Assembly (NCBI GenBank): GCA_024640925.1
Contig: JAHEEB010000082.1
Coordinates: 666 to 10,055, forward strand
Reading direction: 5' to 3'
DNA from: Bacteroidota bacterium
Lineage (GTDB): Bacteria; Bacteroidota; Bacteroidia; Bacteroidales; UBA10428
DNA length: 9,390 bases
Shown here: positions 1 to 6,015 of the stretch, in pieces
How positions within the stretch are numbered: position 1 is the stretch's first letter
How the letters are laid out: each line of letters begins with the position of its first letter
The notes under the pieces: model-generated
Databases searched by the model: none
What the model was told of the DNA's origin: nothing
What the model saw: only the letters and a program-made list of their open reading frames with translations
Translations under genes and position numbers: made by a program

Positions 1-993
1 TCTTTTATAGGAGCTTCTCCCGAAGAAATTATATTTACTTCCGGGGGTACCGAAGCTAATAATTTTGCCATTAAAGGCATTGCTTTTGCAAATCGCAGAA
101 AAGGGAATCATATTATTGTTTCTTCAATCGAACACGATTGTATTCTAAATGCTTGCAGATGGCTCGAAACCCAAGGTTTTTATGTAACCTATCTTGATGT
201 TGACAGCTCTGGATTAGTCGATTTGGATGAACTGAAAAGAACAATTAGCCCTCAAACCATACTGGTCTCAATAATGCTTGCCAATAACGAAATAGGAACC
301 ATTGAACCGGTTGAGGAAATAGCAGCGTTGTGTCAGCAAAACAATGTGCTGTTCCATTCCGACGCATGCCAATCTTTTGGTAAAATACCGGTTAATGTAA
401 AGAATCAGAATATCGATCTTCTGACTATCAATTCTCACAAGATATATGGTCCAAAAGGGATTGGAGCCTTATATATCCGTAAGGGAATTACCATAGTGCC
501 ATTGCTACATGGAGGTGGACAAGAGGCTGGTCTTCGTTCTACTACGGAAAACATACCTGCTATTGTTGGTTTTGCAAAAGCGGCGGAACTATGTATCCAG
601 GAAATGGAAATGGAAACTAAAAGACTTACTGCATTAAGAAATCGATTGACAGAGTTTCTTTTTGAACATTTCGATAACACTTACATTAACGGGCCTTTAG
701 ATGATCGTCTGCCCGGGCACTTGAACTTCAGCTTTCATGGTATGGAAGGGGAAACTATTCGCTTGTTGTTTTTATTGGACGAACTGGGCATTGCTGTATC
801 TGCTGGTTCGGCATGTTCGTCAAACCATGGAGGAAATGCGTCTCATGTCTTGCAGGCCATAGGATTGAATCCTTTTGAGGCTCGTGGAGGCATCAGGGTC
901 AGTCTTGGCAGATATACAACTGAACAGGATATTGAAAGCCTGTGTGAAGCTTTAAAAAGTAAAGTATTGCAACTCAATTCTATATTTTCTTAA
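1..993 (+). CDS. Cysteine desulfurase, NifS/IscS-type class V aminotransferase (5' truncated)
   Basis: This PLP enzyme removes sulfur from L-cysteine as a persulfide for Fe-S cluster and other sulfur-transfer pathways; it acts in the cytoplasm. The reading frame is open from base 1, so the N-terminus lies outside the window. About 60 residues are missing compared with the usual 380-400. Visible family marks, in order, are the TSGGTEANN cofactor-phosphate motif (near nt 43-69), the PLP-stacking His in SSIEHD (nt 133-135), the Asp of HSDACQS (nt 361-363), the Schiff-base Lys in NSHKIYGPKG (nt 439-441) and the catalytic Cys in the SAGSACSS loop (nt 814-816). All key residues are intact. An 18-nt gap separates it from the Fe-S protein gene, so the two are probably cotranscribed. 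Whether it is the housekeeping IscS type or a specialised NifS type cannot be decided without the scaffold genes that may lie upstream. Confidence 0.95.
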   Translation, partial: SFIGASPEEIIFTSGGTEANNFAIKGIAFANRRKGNHIIVSSIEHDCILNACRWLETQGFYVTYLDVDSSGLVDLDELKRTISPQTILVSIMLANNEIGTIEPVEEIAALCQQNNVLFHSDACQSFGKIPVNVKNQNIDLLTINSHKIYGPKGIGALYIRKGITIVPLLHGGGQEAGLRSTTENIPAIVGFAKAAELCIQEMEMETKRLTALRNRLTEFLFEHFDNTYINGPLDDRLPGHLNFSFHGMEGETIRLLFLLDELGIAVSAGSACSSNHGGNASHVLQAIGLNPFEARGGIRVSLGRYTTEQDIESLCEALKSKVLQLNSIFS

Positions 994-1011
994 TCATTAA
1001 AAACATAAACA

Positions 1012-1704
1012 ATGCAAATTCAAATAGAAAATAAAACCAATGTAATGGAACTGCTGCCCGGTTTAAACTGTGGATCATGCGGATATAAAACCTGTATCGA
1101 TTTTTCAAAAGCTGTGGAATCAAAAGAAGCAGAAATAAAAAAGTGTATTCATGTTGCACAATCGGTTACTGATCCTATGTCTCACAAAAACTGTCTGAAT
1201 TGTGCTGCCGGTGAGAATCTTGGTGAGCGATTGGCTTGGAAAGACAGTCTAAAAAGGGAATTCGATTTCATTCTCGATGTATTCGAAGGTGAGCCCGGCC
1301 CCAAAGAAACAATTTTACCATATAATCCTACACTTGTAAAAGAGCTTGGAGTTAAAAAAGGTGATGTAATGATCGGAAGGCCAATGGGTATGTCTTGTGG
1401 TTGTCCGGTTACTCATTGTGGTGTTGTAAATGATGTTGATGCCCGCAATGGTGTTATTTACTGGAATGTAACCGGCCCATTAAGACCTCGCAGCGAAGGC
1501 TTTATTGATATTGGTTTCTATGTATCACAAGCCTACGAAGGAATTATTAAGGAATCAAAAGAGAAAATAGAATTGGGTCGCAGATATTGGTTCCTGCCAC
1601 GCCGATGCATGCTTCAATGGCGCCATAGCGGGTTAGTAAATGCCGTTACAAAACTAAAAGACGGAAGTTATAAGGTTCGAATCGAAGGGTTACTTATCGG
1701 ATAA
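1012..1704 (+). CDS. Cysteine-rich Fe-S protein with N-terminal Fes (PF04060-like) domain
   Basis: The 230-residue protein opens with a pattern typical of the Fes/4Fe-4S domain also found in the CODH/ACS gamma subunit: C20-x2-C23-x4-C28-x16-C45, in the context LPGLNCGSCGYKTC. It therefore very likely binds one [4Fe-4S] cluster. Further cysteines are C61 and C64 (NCLNC), C129, C131 and C136 (SCGCPVTHC) and C199 (RRCMLQWRH), enough for a second metal site. No transmembrane segment or signal peptide is seen, so it should be cytoplasmic. I do not recognise the C-terminal 160 residues as a named family. The ATG start has no clear ribosome-binding site, as is usual in Bacteroidota. It lies 18 nt after the desulfurase, a possible sulfur donor for its cluster, and just before an intrinsic terminator. 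An electron carrier or maturation partner for the Hdr-like proteins downstream is an inference from position. Confidence 0.8.
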   Translation: MQIQIENKTNVMELLPGLNCGSCGYKTCIDFSKAVESKEAEIKKCIHVAQSVTDPMSHKNCLNCAAGENLGERLAWKDSLKREFDFILDVFEGEPGPKETILPYNPTLVKELGVKKGDVMIGRPMGMSCGCPVTHCGVVNDVDARNGVIYWNVTGPLRPRSEGFIDIGFYVSQAYEGIIKESKEKIELGRRYWFLPRRCMLQWRHSGLVNAVTKLKDGSYKVRIEGLLIG

Positions 1705-1735
1705 AAAGGACATTTTTATCAGATATTAAATATGG

Positions 1736-1770
1736 CCCGAACATACTGTTGTTCGGGTTTTTATATTTTT
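1736..1770 (+). terminator. Intrinsic terminator after the desulfurase/Fe-S unit
   Basis: Arms CCCGAACA (1736-1743) and TGTTCGGG (1750-1757) form a perfect 8-bp stem with a 6-nt loop, followed at once by a T-rich run to 1770. It lies 31 nt after the stop codon at 1704. It should end the cysteine desulfurase/Fe-S transcript and separate it from the hdr-like genes. Confidence 0.9.
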
Positions 1771-1803
1771 GAGGAATTACATAACATACAGCTAATTTTT
1801 TCT

Positions 1804-1849
1804 AAAACATGAAATACTTCATAATAAAACATGAAATATTTCATGTTTT
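1804..1849. promoter_or_regulatory. Tandem palindromic operator-like sites upstream of hdrC-like gene
   Basis: Bases 1826-1849 form a perfect 24-bp palindrome with half-site AAAACATGAAAT. A second, imperfect copy of its left and central part starts at 1804, exactly 22 bp earlier (about two helical turns). The shared core is ATGAAATAYTTCAT. Two dimeric sites on the same DNA face would suit cooperative binding of a transcription factor. The pair lies 134 bp or more before the chosen hdrC-like start and just before an AT-rich stretch ending in TATATTTTG (1866-1874), which is near but not identical to a Bacteroidota -7 element. The cognate regulator is not identifiable from the sequence. Confidence 0.6.
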
Positions 1850-1916
1850 TCAATGTACTATGTAATATATTTTGTACACTAAATCGATAGATATTATTGT
1901 TAATATTGTCAAAAGA

Positions 1917-1939
1917 TTTTTCTGAAGCAATCAGAAAAA
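1917..1939 (+). promoter_or_regulatory. Leader hairpin before hdrC-like gene
   Basis: TTTTTCTGA (1917-1925) and TCAGAAAAA (1931-1939) make a perfect 9-bp stem with a 5-nt loop, ending 44 nt before the ATG at 1984. No T-run follows, so it is not a standard terminator. It may stabilise the 5' end of the hdrCB messenger or take part in leader control; the role is unknown. Confidence 0.4.
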
Positions 1940-1983
1940 CAGTCATATCCAGCTATAATTGGTGTATTCATAAAAAAAGTGCA

Positions 1984-2685
1984 ATGGCATTGATTGAAGA
2001 ATTAAGAAAAGACGTCAGGTTTATTGAAGGATTGAAGTCATGTATCAACTGTGGTACCTGCACTGCAATTTGCCCTGGTTCAGAGTTTTACGATTATGAT
2101 CCTCGTGTACTCATGAAAATCATTGAAGAAGGCAATGAAGAGCAACTTGAAACACTTTTAAAAAGCAATACCATATGGTTTTGTGGCGAGTGCATGTCTT
2201 GCAAAACAAGGTGTCCTAGAGGAAATACTCCCGGACTTGTAATAATGGCACTCCGTAACCTGGCTATGGAAAAAGGATATTTTACTGAATCTGAAAAAGG
2301 ACGCCAGCAATTATTCATGAAACGAGTAGTGGGCGGATGGATTCTTAATCATGGATATTGCCTGTATCTTGAAGGTATAGGAACCGATCTTTATCCTGAA
2401 CAGGGACCAGTTTGGGATTGGAGACAGGAAAACTGGCCAGGAGTTATGGAACGGTTGGGTGCTAATTATAAAGTAAATGGCCCCGGAGTTCTGAGAAAAA
2501 TACCTGACGAGGCTCTCGAAGAAATCAGGAATATTTTCGATGTGTCAGGTGGTACGAAGCGATTTGAAAAGATTGAAGAATACTCAAAGAAAAAATCGGA
2601 AGAAATGGGAATCGAGCTCAACGATGAATTAATGAATGATTATGTAGTTCATATATATACGCATAACTCAATTACCAAGTCATGA
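1984..2685 (+). CDS. HdrC-like subunit with two [4Fe-4S] clusters (sHdrC/heterodisulfide reductase C type)
   Basis: The product (233 aa) is a soluble ferredoxin-like electron-transfer subunit that passes electrons to an HdrB-type subunit. Two full cluster motifs are visible: C20-x2-C23-x2-C26-x3-C30-P and C67-x2-C70-x2-C73-x3-C77-P. Stretches such as FYDYDPR, WFCGECMSCKTRCPRGNTPG and YPEQGPVW remind me of the HdrC proteins of sulfur-oxidising (sHdr) and related bacterial clusters more than of methanogen HdrC; this is recall, not a search. I chose the ATG at 1984 because MALIEELRKD leads straight into the conserved domain. An earlier in-frame TTG at 1897 would read through the leader hairpin and add an unconserved-looking tail. 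The stop overlaps the hdrB-like start (ATGA, 2682-2685), so translation is likely coupled. Confidence 0.88.
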   Translation: MALIEELRKDVRFIEGLKSCINCGTCTAICPGSEFYDYDPRVLMKIIEEGNEEQLETLLKSNTIWFCGECMSCKTRCPRGNTPGLVIMALRNLAMEKGYFTESEKGRQQLFMKRVVGGWILNHGYCLYLEGIGTDLYPEQGPVWDWRQENWPGVMERLGANYKVNGPGVLRKIPDEALEEIRNIFDVSGGTKRFEKIEEYSKKKSEEMGIELNDELMNDYVVHIYTHNSITKS

Positions 2686-3749
2686 ACATAGAAGGAAAGA
2701 AGAAAGTCTGGGCAAATTACCAGAAAGAGATAGCCGGAGATTCCTATTTTTATCTCAGAAGCTGTGTACGCCAAAATTTTTTCCCTGCTTCGGAAGTAAC
2801 ATTTATCCGTATTCTACGAGATGAATTAGGAAAAAATATTTATGAGAACCCTGCCCACACAACATGCACAGGGATAGGATATCATGGCGACATTGTTCCT
2901 CTCGAAACCACAATGACAGTGGTTGCCCGTCAGTTTGCACTTATGACAGAAGCAGGCTATCAAAACCTGGTACCTTCTTGTATTACTTCATTTGGTTTAT
3001 ATACCGAGATACTCGATACCTGGCATCATTTCCCCGAACTGGAGCAAAAAATCCGTGAAAACCTCAGAAAAGCAACAGGCAGAGAGTTTGAAAAGCCAAG
3101 AAATATTGCACATGCCAGCGATATCATTTATAAATTCAGGAAAGAAATTGCAGAAAAAGCAAAATTCAAGCTTATTAATGTTGAAACAGGAAAGCCCCTC
3201 AGGGTTGTTGAACATATTGGATGTCATTATTCAAAGATGTTCCCGGATAAAGGTGTGGGAGGTGCCGAATACCCTTATGTTCTTACCGGTATGGTTGAAG
3301 AATGGGGCGGAGAAGTAATCGATTATCCCGAACGCCGTCATTGTTGCGGTTTTGGGTTCAGACAATATCTTGTAAAAGCAAACAGGGGTTTTTCTATATC
3401 CTGTTCACACAGAAAATTTGAGTCTATGGAACCATACAAACCCGAGATGATTATAACCAATTGTCCGGGTTGCCCTATGTTTATGGATAAATGGCAATAT
3501 GCTATAGCCGAAATGACCGGAAAAACATATGGCGAAAATGGATATGGTATACCCGTTTTCACTTACGAAGAAATTGCAGGTTTACTACTGGGGTATTCCC
3601 CATGGGATCTGGGACTTCAGGTACATCAGGTTGCCGTTGAGCCCTTGTTAAAGAAAATAGGAATTAATTATGATCAGGAATCAAAATATAAATTAAACAA
3701 TAATGTGAAGAGTTTTCCTGTTAAACCTGAGGTATTAAAAGTTTATTAA
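2682..3749 (+). CDS. HdrB-like CCG-domain protein (heterodisulfide reductase B family)
   Basis: The product (355 aa) belongs to the CCG-domain family, whose members bind noncubane Fe-S clusters and act on disulfides or sulfur-carrier thiols. The C-terminal motif is complete: C181 (IGCHYSK), C221-C222-G223 (RHCCGFGF) and C261-x2-C264 (NCPGCP). The N-terminal motif is degenerate: C28 (RSCVRQNF), C62-T-G in place of CCG, and C100 with Ser103 in place of the last Cys of CxxC. That leaves three of the five ligands known from methanogen HdrB. The Hdr-like pair is therefore probably a one-noncubane-cluster version. There is no membrane segment. It overlaps the hdrC-like gene by 4 nt and is followed 33 nt later by a response regulator. 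No HdrA (flavin subunit) is in the window, so the electron source is unknown. A role in sulfur or thiol redox metabolism is inferred. Confidence 0.88.
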   Translation: MNIEGKKKVWANYQKEIAGDSYFYLRSCVRQNFFPASEVTFIRILRDELGKNIYENPAHTTCTGIGYHGDIVPLETTMTVVARQFALMTEAGYQNLVPSCITSFGLYTEILDTWHHFPELEQKIRENLRKATGREFEKPRNIAHASDIIYKFRKEIAEKAKFKLINVETGKPLRVVEHIGCHYSKMFPDKGVGGAEYPYVLTGMVEEWGGEVIDYPERRHCCGFGFRQYLVKANRGFSISCSHRKFESMEPYKPEMIITNCPGCPMFMDKWQYAIAEMTGKTYGENGYGIPVFTYEEIAGLLLGYSPWDLGLQVHQVAVEPLLKKIGINYDQESKYKLNNNVKSFPVKPEVLKVY

Positions 3750-3782
3750 TTCGAGGAAATTCATTAAATTTCAAACTAAAAA

Positions 3783-4436
3783 GTGGATAAAAGGCCTATC
3801 AATATACTAATTGCCGACTCTCAGTTTTTAACACGCGAAGCTTTGAAAGATTTGCTGGGAGAAAAATTTTCAGTTGTTACATTTGTTGATTCCAGGGAAG
3901 AATTAGTGGCATACCTTGAGAAGTATACGGTAGCGCTGATAATACTTGATTACAAACTCTTCGATTTCGATAGTCCGGATGAAATTGCCAACCTGAAAAA
4001 CAAATATCCGCAAGTTCATATTCTTATTTTATCCAATTATTTGACCCAGGAAGATATATCCGGTTTAAGCGCGGCAGGAATTAAAAACTTTCTTTTAAAA
4101 ACTGCTGACGAAACTGAATTTTTCAGAGCCATTGATAGCACACTTGAAGGTAAGAAGTGTTATTCAGATGAATTACTTGATTTAATTATTGATAGTAAGA
4201 AAAAGTCGCGTTTTGATGAACCATGTGCCCTGACTTCTGCTGAAATGGAAATTGTAAAACTTATTGCCGAAGGACTCACTACCAAGGAAATTGCATCCGG
4301 TAAATTCATCAGTTTCCATACAGTAATGACCCATCGTAAAAATATTTTCAGGAAACTTGGTGTTACCAGTGCTTCAGAACTTATTATGTTTGCCATTCGG
4401 AAAGGATGGATCGATAATATTGAGTACTATATCTAA
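3783..4436 (+). CDS. NarL/FixJ-family response regulator with LuxR-type HTH
   Basis: The product (217 aa) has a receiver domain (about 5-120) and a C-terminal LuxR-type DNA-binding domain (about 150-212: LTSAEMEIVKLIAEGLTTKEIA, then FHTVMTHRKNIFRKLGV). Receiver landmarks are the phosphoacceptor Asp56 (ILDYK), the switch Ser84 (LILSNY) and Lys106 (FLLKTA). The acidic pocket reads IADSQ, with only Asp12 where many relatives have two acidic residues. The start is a GTG at 3783; no ATG lies nearby in frame. No histidine kinase is in the window, so it is an orphan here. The 33-nt gap after the hdrB-like gene suggests cotranscription and perhaps feedback on the Hdr operon, which is inference. The final Ile codon and the TAA stop fall inside the first partial unit of the 42-bp repeat array. 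Confidence 0.9.
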   Translation: MDKRPINILIADSQFLTREALKDLLGEKFSVVTFVDSREELVAYLEKYTVALIILDYKLFDFDSPDEIANLKNKYPQVHILILSNYLTQEDISGLSAAGIKNFLLKTADETEFFRAIDSTLEGKKCYSDELLDLIIDSKKKSRFDEPCALTSAEMEIVKLIAEGLTTKEIASGKFISFHTVMTHRKNIFRKLGVTSASELIMFAIRKGWIDNIEYYI

Positions 4437-4784
4437 AAAAATTTAGGCAACCAAATTAAATCGTGTTTGACAAATCTAAAAATTTTTAGGCGACCAAATC
4501 AAATCATGTTTGACAATCTATAATTTTTTAGGCAACCAAATCAAATCTTGTTTGACAATCTAAAAATTTTTAGACGACCAAATCAGATCGTGTTTGACAA
4601 TCTAAAATTTTTTAGGCAACCAAATCAGATCGTGTTTGACAATCTAAAAATTTTTAGGCAACCAAATCAAATCTTGTTTGACAATCTAAAATTTTTTAGG
4701 CAACCAAATCAGATCGTGTTTGACAATCTAAAAAATTTTAGGCAACCAAATCAGATCGTGTTTGACGATCTAAAAAATTTTAGG
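4431..4784. repeat. 42-bp tandem repeat array, about eight copies
   Basis: TTTGA of each unit starts at 4466, 4509, 4551, 4593, 4635, 4677, 4719 and 4761. The period is 42 bp, with one 43-bp step caused by an extra A in the first unit. A unit reads TTTGACAATCTA, then an A/T tract, then TTAGGCAACCAAATC, then AGATCGTG or AAATCTTG. The tract is often the 14-bp palindrome CTAAAAATTTTTAG (A5T5), with A4T6 and A6T4 variants in other units. There are no unique spacers, so this is not CRISPR. Forty-two bases are both 14 codons and about four helical turns. One frame stays open (FDNLKIFRQPNQIV repeated) but lacks a credible start. The array lies downstream of the regulator and abuts another structured element at 4785. 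Confidence 0.95.
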
Positions 4785-4840
4785 TAACGCTTCTTCGGAT
4801 GCATCCAACCTGGAAGCGTCCGTAGGACCTTCCAGCGTTA
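4785..4840. repeat. Compact multi-stem palindromic element (REP-like)
   Basis: Outer arms TAACGCT (4785-4791) and AGCGTTA (4834-4840) bracket three GGA...TCC modules: the perfect palindrome GGATGCATCC (4797-4806), GGAAGCGTCC (4812-4821) and GGACCTTCC (4825-4833). CTGGAAG (4810-4816) pairs with CTTCCAG (4829-4835), and GTCC (4818-4821) pairs with GGAC (4825-4828) around a GTA loop, leaving one bulged C. ACGCTTC (4787-4793) can instead pair with GAAGCGT (4813-4819), giving competing folds. It is probably a dispersed repetitive element rather than a gene; the family is not identified. Confidence 0.6.
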
Positions 4841-4903
4841 TTAACGAAAACCTGATGTTTATTTTCACACAGACTCTTTAAGGCGGTGATTAGATGATTC
4901 TAC

Positions 4904-4948
4904 ACCTGGCTTTAGCCATTCAAATATTGGTTTAATTCAGTGCTAAAG
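4904..4948. repeat. Inverted-repeat fragment with CTTTAGC/GCTAAAG arms
   Basis: CTTTAGC (4910-4916) and GCTAAAG (4942-4948) are inverted copies 25 bp apart. A small TGGCT-TT-AGCCA hairpin is embedded in the left arm. It may be a remnant of a dispersed repeat, since it lies in a gap already full of repetitive DNA. No coding frame of note is present between 4841 and 5089. Confidence 0.3.
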
Positions 4949-4998
4949 TCCAACAGCAATAGCCACAAGTTAAGTTCTGAAGGATGTAGTCAAATGCT

Positions 4999-5024
4999 TA
5001 AAATACCACAATTATGGTATTTTA
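4999..5024. promoter_or_regulatory. Operator-like dyad upstream of cysteine synthase
   Basis: TAAAATACCA (4999-5008) and TGGTATTTTA (5015-5024) are perfect 10-bp inverted arms around a 6-bp centre (CAATTA), ending 65 bp before the cysK ATG. A possible -7 element CAATTTTG (5043-5050) lies 19 bp after TTTT at 5020-5023, so the dyad would cover the -33 region, fitting a repressor site. Some Rrf2-family sulfur regulators are known to bind AT-rich dyads with CC/GG centres. That match is suggestive only. Confidence 0.5.
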
Positions 5025-5089
5025 TAGTATGCAGAAATAGGACAATTTTGTACTGTCTCTTAAGCATTTACAAAATACTTCATCAAGAA

Positions 5090-6001
5090 ATGAAATACAA
5101 TACAATTTTAGAAAGCATTGGGCACACACCACATATACGAATTAATCAGCTTTATTCGCCAGAATATGAAGTTTGGGTGAAACTGGAAAAACAAAATCCG
5201 GGTGGAAGTATTAAGGATCGTGTTGGATTGGCATTAATAGAAGATGCAGAAAAAAATGGTTTTTTAAAACCAGGATCAGTTATCATTGAGCCTACTTCAG
5301 GAAATACAGGTATTGGATTAGCTCTGGTAGCTGCTGTTAAGAGATACAGAATTATACTGGTAATGCCGGAATCTTTTAGTATCGAACGGCGAAAGCTGAT
5401 GGCTGCTTATGGTGCCGAATTTGTTTTAACACCCCGCGAGAAGGGTATGAACGGAGCTTTGGAAAAAGCTGCTGAATTAGCAAATAGCATTCCTGATTCA
5501 TGGATTCCTTCACAGTTTGATAACCCTGCAAATATTGAGATTCACCGAAAATCTACCGCAATGGAAATTATTCATGATTTTCCGGATGGTTTTGATTATT
5601 TTATATCCGGTGTTGGTACAGGTGGTCATATTTCAGGAGTAGGCCAGGTTTTAAAATCAACATTTCCAAAATTAAAAATTTTCGCTGTTGAGCCTGAAGT
5701 GGCACCTTTCATAAGTAAGAGAAAATTTGCTCCTCATCCTATTCAGGGTTTAGCTCCCAATTTCATACCGAAAAACCTTCTTGAAAATGTGCTTGATGGT
5801 ACTATTACTGTATCAAAGGAAGAGGCATATACCTATGCACAACGTGCAGCAAAAGAAGAAGGACTTTTTATCGGAATCTCTTCCGGAGCATCGCTGGCAG
5901 CTGTTGCTAAAAAAATACAGGAAATCCCTAAGGGCTCTAAAATACTAACTTTTAATTACGATACCGGTGAACGGTATTTATCCATTGATGGACTTTATTA
6001 A
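5090..6001 (+). CDS. cysK: Cysteine synthase (O-acetylserine sulfhydrylase), PLP-dependent
   Basis: The enzyme (303 aa) makes L-cysteine and acetate from O-acetylserine and sulfide in the cytoplasm. Visible family marks are the Schiff-base Lys42 in NPGGSIKDR, the substrate-binding loop PTSGNTG (68-74), the SQFDNPAN segment (141-148), the phosphate-binding GVGTGG loop (174-179), the ISSGAS motif and the terminal DTGERYLS. Length matches the usual 300-320. The frame is open further upstream to 4940, but I chose the ATG at 5090 because [14 protein letters not shown] is the normal N-terminus of the family; the earlier codons run through the operator-like dyad. The related cystathionine beta-synthase is possible in principle, but no CBS domains are present. 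A 14-nt gap leads to the hydrolase gene, indicating an operon. Regulation is probably through the dyad at 4999-5024. Confidence 0.93.
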   Translation: MKYNTILESIGHTPHIRINQLYSPEYEVWVKLEKQNPGGSIKDRVGLALIEDAEKNGFLKPGSVIIEPTSGNTGIGLALVAAVKRYRIILVMPESFSIERRKLMAAYGAEFVLTPREKGMNGALEKAAELANSIPDSWIPSQFDNPANIEIHRKSTAMEIIHDFPDGFDYFISGVGTGGHISGVGQVLKSTFPKLKIFAVEPEVAPFISKRKFAPHPIQGLAPNFIPKNLLENVLDGTITVSKEEAYTYAQRAAKEEGLFIGISSGASLAAVAKKIQEIPKGSKILTFNYDTGERYLSIDGLY

Positions 6002-6015
6002 TACAAATTAAAAGT

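Noticed and set aside
1761..1946. Minus-strand frame of 61 residues across the regulatory gap
   Set aside because: It overlies the terminator tail and the palindromes, is compositionally AT-driven and has no recognisable domain.
1897..1983. Upstream TTG start for the hdrC-like gene
   Set aside because: It would translate the leader hairpin and add residues with no resemblance to the family. The ATG at 1984 gives the normal N-terminus.
4431..4784. Possible CRISPR array
   Set aside because: Units follow each other head to tail with no unique spacers, and no cas genes are present.
4548..4787. Open frame encoding a 14-residue repeated peptide across the tandem array
   Set aside because: It exists because the 42-bp unit is a multiple of three with no stop in this frame. 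It would begin with a TTG inside a repeat unit, and upstream units contain an in-frame stop (TAA near 4521).
4785..4840. Possible integron attC site (TAAC...GTTA ends, internal palindromes)
   Set aside because: The outer boxes do not fit the RYYYAAC and GTTRRRY consensus at either end, and there is no integrase or cassette structure nearby.
4940..5089. Upstream extension of the cysteine synthase frame
   Set aside because: The extra 50 codons run through the operator-like dyad and are not part of the enzyme family. The ATG at 5090 fits.
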